Made by a program: the position numbers and the translations under genes. Below, piece after piece: positions 1 to 5,002 of a stretch of DNA of 5,002 bases. The notes beneath the pieces were generated by a model. It searched no databases and was not told the origin of the DNA. It was given only the letters and a program-made list of their open reading frames with translations. Every line of letters begins with the position of its first letter. Position 1 is the stretch's first letter. Origin of the DNA: Pseudomonadota bacterium (GTDB lineage Bacteria > Pseudomonadota > Gammaproteobacteria > Burkholderiales > Burkholderiaceae_C); contig JAFECV010000192.1 in the NCBI GenBank assembly GCA_018241985.1, forward strand, positions 1 to 5,002, written 5' to 3'.

Positions 1-1399
1 GGTACAGCACGTCCTCGACCTCGATGGACGAGATGTTCTCGCCGCCCGAGATGATGATGTCCTTGCTGCGGTCCTTGATCTTGATGTAGCCGTCCGGATA
101 CTGCACCGCGAGGTCGCCCGAGTGGAACCAGCCGCCGGCGAACGCCTCTTCGGTCGCCTGCGGGTTCTTCAGGTAGCCCTTCATCGCGATGTTGCCGCGG
201 AACATGATCTCGCCCATGGTCTCGCCGTCCCACGGCACCGGCTGCATCGTCTGCGCGTCGAGCACGCGCGCGTCGCGCTCGAGGTGGTAGCGCACGCCCT
301 GGCGCGCGTTCAGCCGCGCGCGCTCGCCGATGTCGAGCCGCTCCCATTCGTCGTGCCTCGCGCAGACCGTGGCCGGCCCGTAGACCTCGGTGAGCCCGTA
401 GACATGGGTCAGGTCGAACCCCATCTTCTCCATGCCCTCGATCATCGACGCCGGCGGCGCGGCGCCGGCCACCATGGCTTTCACGCCCCCTTGCGCAAGG
501 TTCTGCACGCCGGCCTTCATCGCGTCGGGCGCGTTCACCAGCAGGCCGTGCACGATCGGCGCGCCGCAGTAGTGCGTGACGCCGTGCTCGCGGATCGCGT
601 CGAAGATCGCCTGCGGCTCGACCCGGCGCAGGCAGACGTTGACGCCGGCGCGCGCCGCCACGGTCCACGGAAAGCACCAGCCGTTGCAGTGGAACATCGG
701 CAGCGTCCACAGGTAGACCGGGTGCTTCGGCATGTCCCATTCGAGGATGTTCGAGATCGCGTTGATCGCCGCGCCGCGGTGGTGGTAGACCACGCCCTTC
801 GGGTTGCCGGTGGTGCCGCTGGTGTAGTTCAGCGCGATCGCGTCCCATTCGTCGCCCGGCAGTTCCCAGGCGAAGTCCGGGTCGCCGCCGGCGACGAAGT
901 CGTCGTAGTCGAGGCTGCCGATCGTCTCGGTCTTGGCCGTGTACAGCGGGTCGGCCACGTCGATCACCAGCAGCGGCGCCTTCGACTGGCGCAACGCCAG
1001 CGCGCGCGCCATCGCCGGCGCGAATTCGGGGTCGACGATCACCACCTTGGCCTCGCCGTGGTCCAGCATGAACGCGATCGTCTCCGGATCGAGCCGGGTG
1101 TTGAGCGCGTTGAGCACCGCGCCCGCCATGGCGATGCCGAAATGCGCCTCGACCATGGCCGGCGTGTTCGGCAGCATCACCGCGACGGTGTCGTTCTTGC
1201 CCACCCCGTGCCGCGCCAGCGCGCCGGCGAGTTGCACGCAGCGCCGGTACAGCTCGCCCCAGGTCCGGCGCAGCGCGCCGTGCACCACCGCGAGCCGGTC
1301 CGGGTAGACCTCGGCCGAGCGCGCGATGAACGACAGCGGCGAGAGCGGCGCGTGATTCGCCGCGGTCCGCGGCAGGTTCTGATCGAAGATGCTGGCCAT
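1..1399 (-). CDS. AMP-forming acyl-CoA ligase (DmdB/FadD-like), C-terminus beyond window
   Basis: Activates a carboxylic or fatty acid with ATP to an acyl-adenylate and transfers it to coenzyme A; probably cytoplasmic. My minus-strand translation begins MASIFDQNLPRTAANHAPLS and stays open for 466 codons to the window edge. Adenylate-forming motifs occur in order: the phosphate-binding loop TSGTTGNPKG (residues 193-202), LPMFHCNGW (233-241), YGLTE (334-338), HSGDLA (426-431) and the hinge DRSKD (443-447) followed by IIISGGEN. The SGGENISSIEVED stretch is typical of ligases annotated as 3-methylmercaptopropionyl-CoA ligase (DmdB) or medium/long-chain acyl-CoA synthetase. Such proteins are usually about 540-550 residues, so roughly 80 residues, including the C-terminal catalytic lysine, should lie outside the window. 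The start is supported by AGGAG seven bases upstream and by the family-typical N-terminus. The true substrate cannot be read from sequence. It is divergent from dnaG with no obvious functional link. Confidence 0.93.
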   Translation of the reverse strand, partial: MASIFDQNLPRTAANHAPLSPLSFIARSAEVYPDRLAVVHGALRRTWGELYRRCVQLAGALARHGVGKNDTVAVMLPNTPAMVEAHFGIAMAGAVLNALNTRLDPETIAFMLDHGEAKVVIVDPEFAPAMARALALRQSKAPLLVIDVADPLYTAKTETIGSLDYDDFVAGGDPDFAWELPGDEWDAIALNYTSGTTGNPKGVVYHHRGAAINAISNILEWDMPKHPVYLWTLPMFHCNGWCFPWTVAARAGVNVCLRRVEPQAIFDAIREHGVTHYCGAPIVHGLLVNAPDAMKAGVQNLAQGGVKAMVAGAAPPASMIEGMEKMGFDLTHVYGLTEVYGPATVCARHDEWERLDIGERARLNARQGVRYHLERDARVLDAQTMQPVPWDGETMGEIMFRGNIAMKGYLKNPQATEEAFAGGWFHSGDLAVQYPDGYIKIKDRSKDIIISGGENISSIEVEDVLY

Positions 1400-1406
1400 G
1401 CTCGGG

Positions 1407-1411
1407 CTCCT
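1407..1411 (-). promoter_or_regulatory. Ribosome binding site of the acyl-CoA ligase
   Basis: On the minus strand AGGAG lies seven bases before the ATG at 1399-1397. It is a strong Shine-Dalgarno match with good spacing and fixes the start codon of this gene. Confidence 0.8.
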
Positions 1412-1421
1412 GGGGTGATGC

Positions 1422-1434
1422 CTCATCGGATGAG
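1422..1434. promoter_or_regulatory. Perfect 13-bp palindrome, candidate operator
   Basis: CTCATC-G-GATGAG is a perfect inverted repeat with six-base arms around one central base. It lies 22 bp upstream of the ligase start codon and 40 bp upstream of the dnaG start, inside the short divergent intergenic region. Symmetry, size and place suit a dimeric repressor or activator site. If the weak minus-strand promoter proposed at 1440-1467 is used, transcription of the ligase gene would begin inside the palindrome, so a bound protein would block it. No regulator gene is visible in the window and I cannot assign a family. The repeat is too tight to form an RNA hairpin over its full length. Confidence 0.4.
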
Positions 1435-1439
1435 ACAAG

Positions 1440-1468
1440 CTTAATGCCGAGCCGGAACCGGACACAAT
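1440..1468. promoter_or_regulatory. Possible overlapping divergent promoters (weak)
   Basis: On the plus strand, CACAAT (1463-1468, four of six matches to TATAAT) ends six bases before the dnaG GTG; the matching -35 region (TTAATG, 1441-1446) is poor. On the minus strand TTGTGT (1467-1462) and ATTAAG (1445-1440) are separated by 16 bp and could be a weak sigma70-type pair for the ligase gene. The two candidates occupy the same DNA. Both matches are weak. The main argument is that the 75-bp gap leaves little other room for promoters. Confidence 0.25.
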
Positions 1469-1474
1469 AGCGGG

Positions 1475-3355
1475 GTGAGCATTCCGCAGGCCTTCATCCA
1501 GGAGTTGCTGGCCCGCGCCGACGTGGTCGAGGTCGTCGGCCGCCACGTGCAGCTGAAGAAAAGCGGCGCGAACTACATGGGGCTGTGCCCGTTCCACGGC
1601 GAGAAGTCGCCGAGCTTTTGCGTCAGCCCGACGCGCCAGACCTTCCACTGCTTCGGCTGCGGCGCGCACGGCAGCGCTTTAGGCTTCCTGATGGACCATT
1701 CGGGCATGAGCTACGTCGAGGCGATCGAGTCGCTGGCGCAGGAGTTCGGCCTGCAGGTACCGGACGACGGCGCATCGGGCCAGGATCGCGCGCGCGCCGC
1801 CGCCGAGCGCCAGCGGCAGGCGACGTTGTCCGACGTGCTCGCGAAGGCCGCCGGCGCGTACCGCAGGCAGCTGCGCGAGTCGCCGCGGGCGATCGACTAT
1901 CTCAAAGGCCGCGGCCTGTCGGGCGAGATCGCGGCCCGCTTCGGGCTCGGCTACGCGCCGCCCGGCTGGCGCACGCTCGCCGGCGTGTTCCCCGACTACG
2001 ACGATCCGCTGCTGGCGGAGAGCGGCCTGGTGATCACCGGCGAGGACGGCGACGACAAGCGCTACGACCGCTTCCGCGACCGCATCATGTTTCCGATCCG
2101 CAACGTGCGCGGCGAATGCATCGCGTTCGGCGGGCGCGTGCTCGGCGACGAAAAACCGAAGTACCTCAATTCGCCCGAAACCCCGGTGTTCCACAAGGGC
2201 CGCGAGCTGTACGGCCTGTTCGAGGCGCGCGCGTCGCTGCGCGAGCAGGGCTTCGTGCTGGTCACCGAGGGCTACATGGACGTGGTCGCGCTGGCGCAGC
2301 TCGGGTTCCCGAACGCGGTGGCGACGCTCGGCACCGCCTGCACCGGCGACCACGTGCAGAAGCTGTTTCGCCACACCGACAGCGTGGTGTTCAGCTTCGA
2401 CGGCGACGCGGCCGGCCGCACGGCGGCGCGGCGCGCGCTCGACGCCGCGCTGCCGCACGCGGGCGACCGGCGCAGCATCCGCTTCCTGTTCCTGCCGGGC
2501 GAGCACGACCCGGACAGCTACATCCGCGCGTTCGGCCACGACGCGTTCGCGCGCGCGCTGGCCGAGGCGGTGCCGCTGTCGCGCTTCATGATCGACGCCG
2601 CGCGCGAGGGCTGCGACCTCGCCGAGGCCGAGGGCCGCGCCCGGCTCGCGAGCCATGCGGCGCCGCTGTGGCGCGCGCTGCCGCAAGGCGCCTTGAGGCG
2701 CCAGCTGCTGGGCGAGCTGGCGGGGCTGGTGCAGCTCGCCGTCCCCGAGCTCGCGCAGCTCTGGGGTGACGCGCCGGCGGCCGCGCCACAGCGCCGCGAT
2801 AACCGGAGTGACTATCAGAACGATAGCAACCGGCGACCGTTTCACAAGGGCTACGGCGCTGAATCGCTTGAAAATCCGGTGCGTGGCGGCGGGTCCGGCC
2901 CGCGTGCGGGCCTGAGCAGCCGCGCCGACCACGCCGCGCGCATCCTGCTCACCCGGATGGCCGCGTGGGACGGCCTCTCCAGCGCCGACCATGCGCTGCT
3001 GTGCGCGCTGCCGGCGCCGCATGGCCCACTGTTCGTCTGGCTCGAAGGCCAGTTGCTCGAGCACGGCGTGCAACCCTGGGCCGCGCTGCGCGAGGGCCTG
3101 CGCGGGCACACGAGCGAGGCGCTGGCGCTGAAGGCCACCGCGCTGCTGCAGGAGGCGCCGGCAAGCGAGGCGAACGAGGCGTCGAGCGGCGACGAGGGCG
3201 ACCCCGAACTTCGCGGCCTGCTCGACCTGTTGCACGACGACCAGCTCAAGCAGCAGGAAACCGATGCGCTGGCCGCGAACGACCTCGAACGCTACCGGCT
3301 GCTGCATGCGCAGCGGCGCGAACGCGCCGGCGCCAAGGGTGAAACCCGGCGCTGA
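1475..3355 (+). CDS. dnaG: DNA primase DnaG
   Basis: Synthesises the short RNA primers for lagging-strand replication, acting at the fork with the replicative helicase DnaB. The protein has 626 residues (E. coli 581). The N-terminal zinc-binding domain has Cys38, His41, Cys59 and Cys62 (CHC2 type). The RNA polymerase domain with TOPRIM fold carries EGYMD (Glu265, Asp269), DGD (Asp309, Asp311) and HDPDSY (Asp345, Asp347), which, from memory of E. coli DnaG, match its metal-binding residues in both type and number. A hydrophilic linker, about 440-485, leads to a variable C-terminal helicase-binding domain. The start is GTG: an in-frame TAA at 1442-1444 leaves no other usual start codon before it, and SIPQAFIQELLAR is the normal N-terminus. 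No Shine-Dalgarno is visible. A TTA leucine codon (1679-1681), rare in such GC-rich DNA, lies in the zinc-domain region. The gene precedes rpoD in the conserved order, but rpsU is not immediately upstream. Confidence 0.98.
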   Translation: MSIPQAFIQELLARADVVEVVGRHVQLKKSGANYMGLCPFHGEKSPSFCVSPTRQTFHCFGCGAHGSALGFLMDHSGMSYVEAIESLAQEFGLQVPDDGASGQDRARAAAERQRQATLSDVLAKAAGAYRRQLRESPRAIDYLKGRGLSGEIAARFGLGYAPPGWRTLAGVFPDYDDPLLAESGLVITGEDGDDKRYDRFRDRIMFPIRNVRGECIAFGGRVLGDEKPKYLNSPETPVFHKGRELYGLFEARASLREQGFVLVTEGYMDVVALAQLGFPNAVATLGTACTGDHVQKLFRHTDSVVFSFDGDAAGRTAARRALDAALPHAGDRRSIRFLFLPGEHDPDSYIRAFGHDAFARALAEAVPLSRFMIDAAREGCDLAEAEGRARLASHAAPLWRALPQGALRRQLLGELAGLVQLAVPELAQLWGDAPAAAPQRRDNRSDYQNDSNRRPFHKGYGAESLENPVRGGGSGPRAGLSSRADHAARILLTRMAAWDGLSSADHALLCALPAPHGPLFVWLEGQLLEHGVQPWAALREGLRGHTSEALALKATALLQEAPASEANEASSGDEGDPELRGLLDLLHDDQLKQQETDALAANDLERYRLLHAQRRERAGAKGETRR

Positions 3356-3369
3356 TCTCCCCGTGACTC

Positions 3370-3386
3370 CCCCCTTGAAATGGGGG
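3370..3386 (+). other. Short GC hairpin downstream of dnaG overlapping the rpoD upstream promoter element
   Basis: CCCCC (3370-3374) and GGGGG (3382-3386) can pair around a seven-base TTGAAAT loop, 14 bases after the dnaG stop codon. No U-rich run follows, so it is not a classical intrinsic terminator; at most it is a weak pause or 3'-end structure for the dnaG transcript. In DNA its loop is the putative -35 element of the rpoD promoter, so the symmetry may be incidental. Confidence 0.35.
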
Positions 3387-3400
3387 CGCGCCGGTATAAT
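3374..3400 (+). promoter_or_regulatory. Candidate rpoD promoter (CTTGAAA ... TATAAT)
   Basis: CTTGAAA (3374-3380), preceded by a run of C, and a perfect TATAAT (3395-3400) lie just after dnaG and before the long gap leading to rpoD. TTGAAA matches the sigma70 -35 at five of six bases, but the 14-bp spacing is shorter than the usual 16-18. CCCCCTTGAAA also resembles the -35 elements of E. coli sigma32 heat-shock promoters, though no CCCCAT-type -10 is present. The predicted transcript start is near 3407. E. coli rpoD also has its own promoters, including a heat-shock promoter inside dnaG, so a separate promoter here is expected. Which sigma factor reads it is uncertain. Confidence 0.6.
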
Positions 3401-3483
3401 GTAGGGTTTACCGACCGCAAGAGCGACAGCAACACCTCCGGGCCGGCCGACCGATGACCACGCGTGCACAACAGGCCAACCTA

Positions 3484-3526
3484 CCGCAAGGATTGCATCC
3501 CAAATGTTCGCCCACCCATCTTGCGG
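3484..3526 (+). other. Inverted repeat in rpoD leader (CCGCAAG / CTTGCGG)
   Basis: CCGCAAG (3484-3490) is exactly complementary to CTTGCGG (3520-3526). A G-U pair (3491 with 3519) adds one more step, giving an eight-pair stem around a 27-nt loop. An identical CCGCAAG at 3415-3421 could compete for the same partner. Only sequence complementarity supports it; no function is known. Confidence 0.35.
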
Positions 3527-3576
3527 CTGAAGGCGCGCCGGATCGTCCCGCAGGGCGACTCTCGCTGATGCCGTCC

Positions 3577-3593
3577 GCGCCAGAATCTGGCGC
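3577..3593. repeat. Perfect 17-bp inverted repeat in rpoD leader
   Basis: GCGCCAGA-A-TCTGGCGC has eight-base arms around a single A. As RNA it would form a stable GCGCCAG/CTGGCGC stem of seven pairs with a three-base AAT loop; as DNA it could be a dimeric protein site. It lies 75 bp before the rpoD start codon and lacks a following U-tract, so it is not an intrinsic terminator. Confidence 0.5.
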
Positions 3594-3656
3594 ACCGATT
3601 TGCGCACGGTGTTACCCACGATTGCCCGTGTCGTTGTTCGCCCTGCGTTGAAGCCC

Positions 3657-3661
3657 AGAGG
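3657..3661 (+). promoter_or_regulatory. Ribosome binding site of rpoD
   Basis: AGAGG lies seven bases before the ATG at 3669-3671. It supports this ATG as the rpoD start, and hence the inclusion of the long Lys/Ala-rich N-terminal tail in the protein. Confidence 0.65.
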
Positions 3662-3668
3662 TTGCCCC

Positions 3669-5002
3669 ATGTCCGCACAAAAACCCGCCGCCAAACCCGC
3701 CGCGAAGTCCGCACCCAAACCGGCCGGGGTCGCGGCCAAGGCCGCCGCGAAGGCGCCGGCCCAGGCTTCCGACAAGGCTCCCGCCAAAGGATCGGCCGTG
3801 AAGGCAGCGGCCGCCGGCGCCGCCAAGGCTTCGGCCAAGGCGCAGGCCCACACCCAGGCCCAGCACGCCACGGCGCCCGACGCGCTGAAGAAGAAGCCGG
3901 GGCGCCCGGCGAAGGCGGCCGCCGCTGAAGCTCACGCTCCGGCGAAGGCGACGGCGCGCGGTCGTGCCGCCAAGTCCGCACCGTCCAAGGACCGCGACGA
4001 CACCGACCTGAGCGACGTCGAGGCTGAATTCGCCGAGGAGCCGGCCGCGGTCGTGGAGAAAGCCAAGCCGCTGCGCATGAAGATCAGCAAGGCGAAGGAA
4101 CGCGCCTTGATGAAGGAGTTCGGGCTCGACGAGACCGTGCTCTCCGAAGAGGAGATGACGACGCGGCGCACGAATCTCAAGGCGCTGCTCAAGCTCGGCA
4201 AGACCCGCGGGTATCTGACGCACGGCGAGATCAACGACCACCTGCCCGACAAGCTGGTCGACGCCGAGACGCTGGAAGTCGTGATCTCGATGCTGAACGA
4301 CCTGGGCGTCGCGGTGTACGAGCAGACGCCCGACGCCGAGACCCTGCTGCTGACCAACACCGGCCCGACCGCCGCGAGCGAGGAAGAAGCCGAGGAAGAA
4401 GCCGAGGCCGCGCTGTCGACGGTCGATTCCGAATTCGGCCGGACCACCGACCCGGTGCGCATGTACATGCGCGAGATGGGCACGGTCGAGCTGCTGACGC
4501 GCGAGGGCGAGATCGAGATCGCCAAGCGCATCGAGAGCGGCCTGATGAGCATGATGGAGGCGATCAGCGAGAGCCCGGCGACGATCGCCGAGCTGTTCCT
4601 GATGGCCGAGGAGATCCGCGAAGGCAAGGTCGTGATCTCGACCGTGGTCGACGGCTTCTCGAACCCGAACGAGGCCGACGACTACGTCGCCGAGGAGGAC
4701 TTCGACGAGTTCGACGAGGAAGACGACGACGACGGCAAGGGCGGCAGCAAGGCGCTGACCAAGAAGCTCGAGGAGATGAAGAACGAGGCGCTGACGCGCT
4801 TCGACGCGCTGCGCGCGCTGTTCGAGAAGATGCACCGCATCTACGACCGCGAGGGCTGGGGCACGCCGGGGTACATGAAGGCGCAGAAGGCGCTGTCCGA
4901 TGAACTGATGACGATCCGCTTCACCGCGAAGACGATCGAGCGGCTGTGCGGCATGCTGCGCAGCCAGGTCGACGAGGTGCGCAAGAAGGAGCGCGAGCTG
5001 CG
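3669..5002 (+). CDS. rpoD: RNA polymerase primary sigma factor RpoD (sigma70), C-terminus beyond window
   Basis: Directs RNA polymerase core to housekeeping promoters. The reading frame gives 444 full codons and stays open at the edge. Residues 1-105 are a low-complexity Ala/Lys/Pro tail, including KKKPGRPAK (74-82), an AT-hook-like GRP core in basic residues. Sigma region 1.1 follows at about 165-220 (LKLGKTRGYLTHGEINDHLP), then an acidic linker (SEEEAEEEAEA, near 237-247) and region 1.2 (RTTDPVRMYMREMGTVELLTREGEIEIAKRIESG, described here by position 258-291). From about 292 the non-conserved region begins, with an acidic patch (AEEDFDEFDEEDDDD, 341-355) and then helical sequence up to the edge. 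By alignment at GYLT, the N-terminus is about 160 residues longer than in E. coli RpoD. Such extensions occur in betaproteobacterial RpoD. Regions 2, 3 and 4, which read the promoter, lie outside the window. The start is supported by AGAGG seven bases upstream. Confidence 0.97.
   Translation, partial: MSAQKPAAKPAAKSAPKPAGVAAKAAAKAPAQASDKAPAKGSAVKAAAAGAAKASAKAQAHTQAQHATAPDALKKKPGRPAKAAAAEAHAPAKATARGRAAKSAPSKDRDDTDLSDVEAEFAEEPAAVVEKAKPLRMKISKAKERALMKEFGLDETVLSEEEMTTRRTNLKALLKLGKTRGYLTHGEINDHLPDKLVDAETLEVVISMLNDLGVAVYEQTPDAETLLLTNTGPTAASEEEAEEEAEAALSTVDSEFGRTTDPVRMYMREMGTVELLTREGEIEIAKRIESGLMSMMEAISESPATIAELFLMAEEIREGKVVISTVVDGFSNPNEADDYVAEEDFDEFDEEDDDDGKGGSKALTKKLEEMKNEALTRFDALRALFEKMHRIYDREGWGTPGYMKAQKALSDELMTIRFTAKTIERLCGMLRSQVDEVRKKEREL
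3681..3703 (+). repeat. Short 12-bp tandem repeat at the start of rpoD
   Basis: AAACCCGCCGC occurs at 3681-3691 and again at 3693-3703, encoding KPAA twice. It is the clearest DNA-level repeat in the low-complexity Lys/Ala/Pro tail and could be a site of repeat-length variation between strains. That is inference only. Confidence 0.5.

Larger units (their letters stand above)
3407..3668 (+). other. Long 5' leader of rpoD, noncoding
   Basis: If transcription starts near 3407, rpoD has an untranslated leader of about 262 nt. The stretch is less GC-rich in character than the flanking genes and does not show their strong third-position GC bias, so I read it as noncoding. It contains two copies of CCGCAAG (3415-3421 and 3484-3490), one complementary CTTGCGG (3520-3526), a 17-base perfect inverted repeat (3577-3593) and a CAACCT (3477-3482) that could pair with the rpoD ribosome-binding region. 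I recognise no known riboswitch or sRNA family. No intrinsic terminator with a U-run is present. Confidence 0.45.

Noticed and set aside
122..1444. 440-codon open frame on the plus strand
   Set aside because: It is antisense to the acyl-CoA ligase, whose motifs are unmistakable on the minus strand. Its translation is Arg/His/Val-rich low complexity, typical of shadow frames in GC-rich DNA.
2867..2873. Second CTTGAAA inside dnaG, as a possible internal heat-shock promoter for rpoD like the one in E. coli dnaG
   Set aside because: No sigma32-type CCCCAT or sigma70-type TATAAT lies at a suitable distance downstream, so the -35-like match stands alone.
3370..3386. Intrinsic terminator after dnaG
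   Set aside because: The CCCCC/GGGGG stem is only five pairs long and is followed by GC-rich sequence instead of a U-run. The same bases are better explained as promoter sequence.
3454..3651. 65-codon open frame in the rpoD leader ending just before the rpoD ribosome binding site
   Set aside because: No Shine-Dalgarno precedes its ATG, third-position GC is only about 58% by my count (38 of 65), and the peptide has no recognisable motif. A leader peptide is not excluded, but the sequence does not support one.
1679..3871. 730-codon open frame on the minus strand across dnaG and the start of rpoD
   Set aside because: It is antisense to dnaG with its full set of primase residues. The translation is Ala/Arg/Gln-rich with no recognisable domain, and long antisense frames are expected at this GC content.
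3612..4835. 407-codon open frame on the minus strand opposite rpoD
   Set aside because: It lies opposite clear sigma regions 1.1 and 1.2. Its Leu/Val/Gly/Arg-rich translation is a mirror of the Lys/Glu/Asp-rich sigma codons.

Overview
The window comes from a GC-rich bacterial chromosome, most likely a betaproteobacterium of the order Burkholderiales. This is inferred from the character of the DnaG and RpoD proteins, the long Lys/Ala/Pro-rich N-terminal extension on the sigma factor, and the acyl-CoA ligase type. It holds three protein genes. Two of them run off the window edges.

Layout: positions 1-1399 (minus strand) carry the N-terminal 466 codons of an AMP-forming acyl-CoA ligase, whose C-terminus lies beyond position 1. 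A 75-bp divergent intergenic region (1400-1474) separates it from dnaG and must hold control signals for both genes. It contains a perfect 13-bp palindrome just upstream of the ligase Shine-Dalgarno. DNA primase DnaG (1475-3355, plus) is complete, starts at GTG and has all zinc and catalytic residues. A 313-bp noncoding gap (3356-3668) follows. It holds a promoter-like sequence, with a C-rich CTTGAAA upstream element and a perfect TATAAT, and then a leader of about 260 nt with several inverted repeats. The housekeeping sigma factor rpoD starts at 3669 and runs off the right edge after 444 codons, within the non-conserved region between sigma regions 1.2 and 2.

Function: dnaG-rpoD is the conserved core of the 'macromolecular synthesis' locus, pairing replication priming with transcription initiation. 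The usual upstream partner rpsU (and yqeY in many betaproteobacteria) is not next to dnaG; a divergent fatty-acid/carboxylate-activating enzyme sits there instead. rpoD appears able to be transcribed separately from its own promoter in the gap.

Overall this is a housekeeping region. I see no mobile element, CRISPR array, tRNA, rRNA, toxin-antitoxin or defence system. The points most worth checking are the rpoD promoter and leader, the divergent operator-like palindrome, the dnaG start without a Shine-Dalgarno, and the DNA-binding-like N-terminal tail on RpoD.
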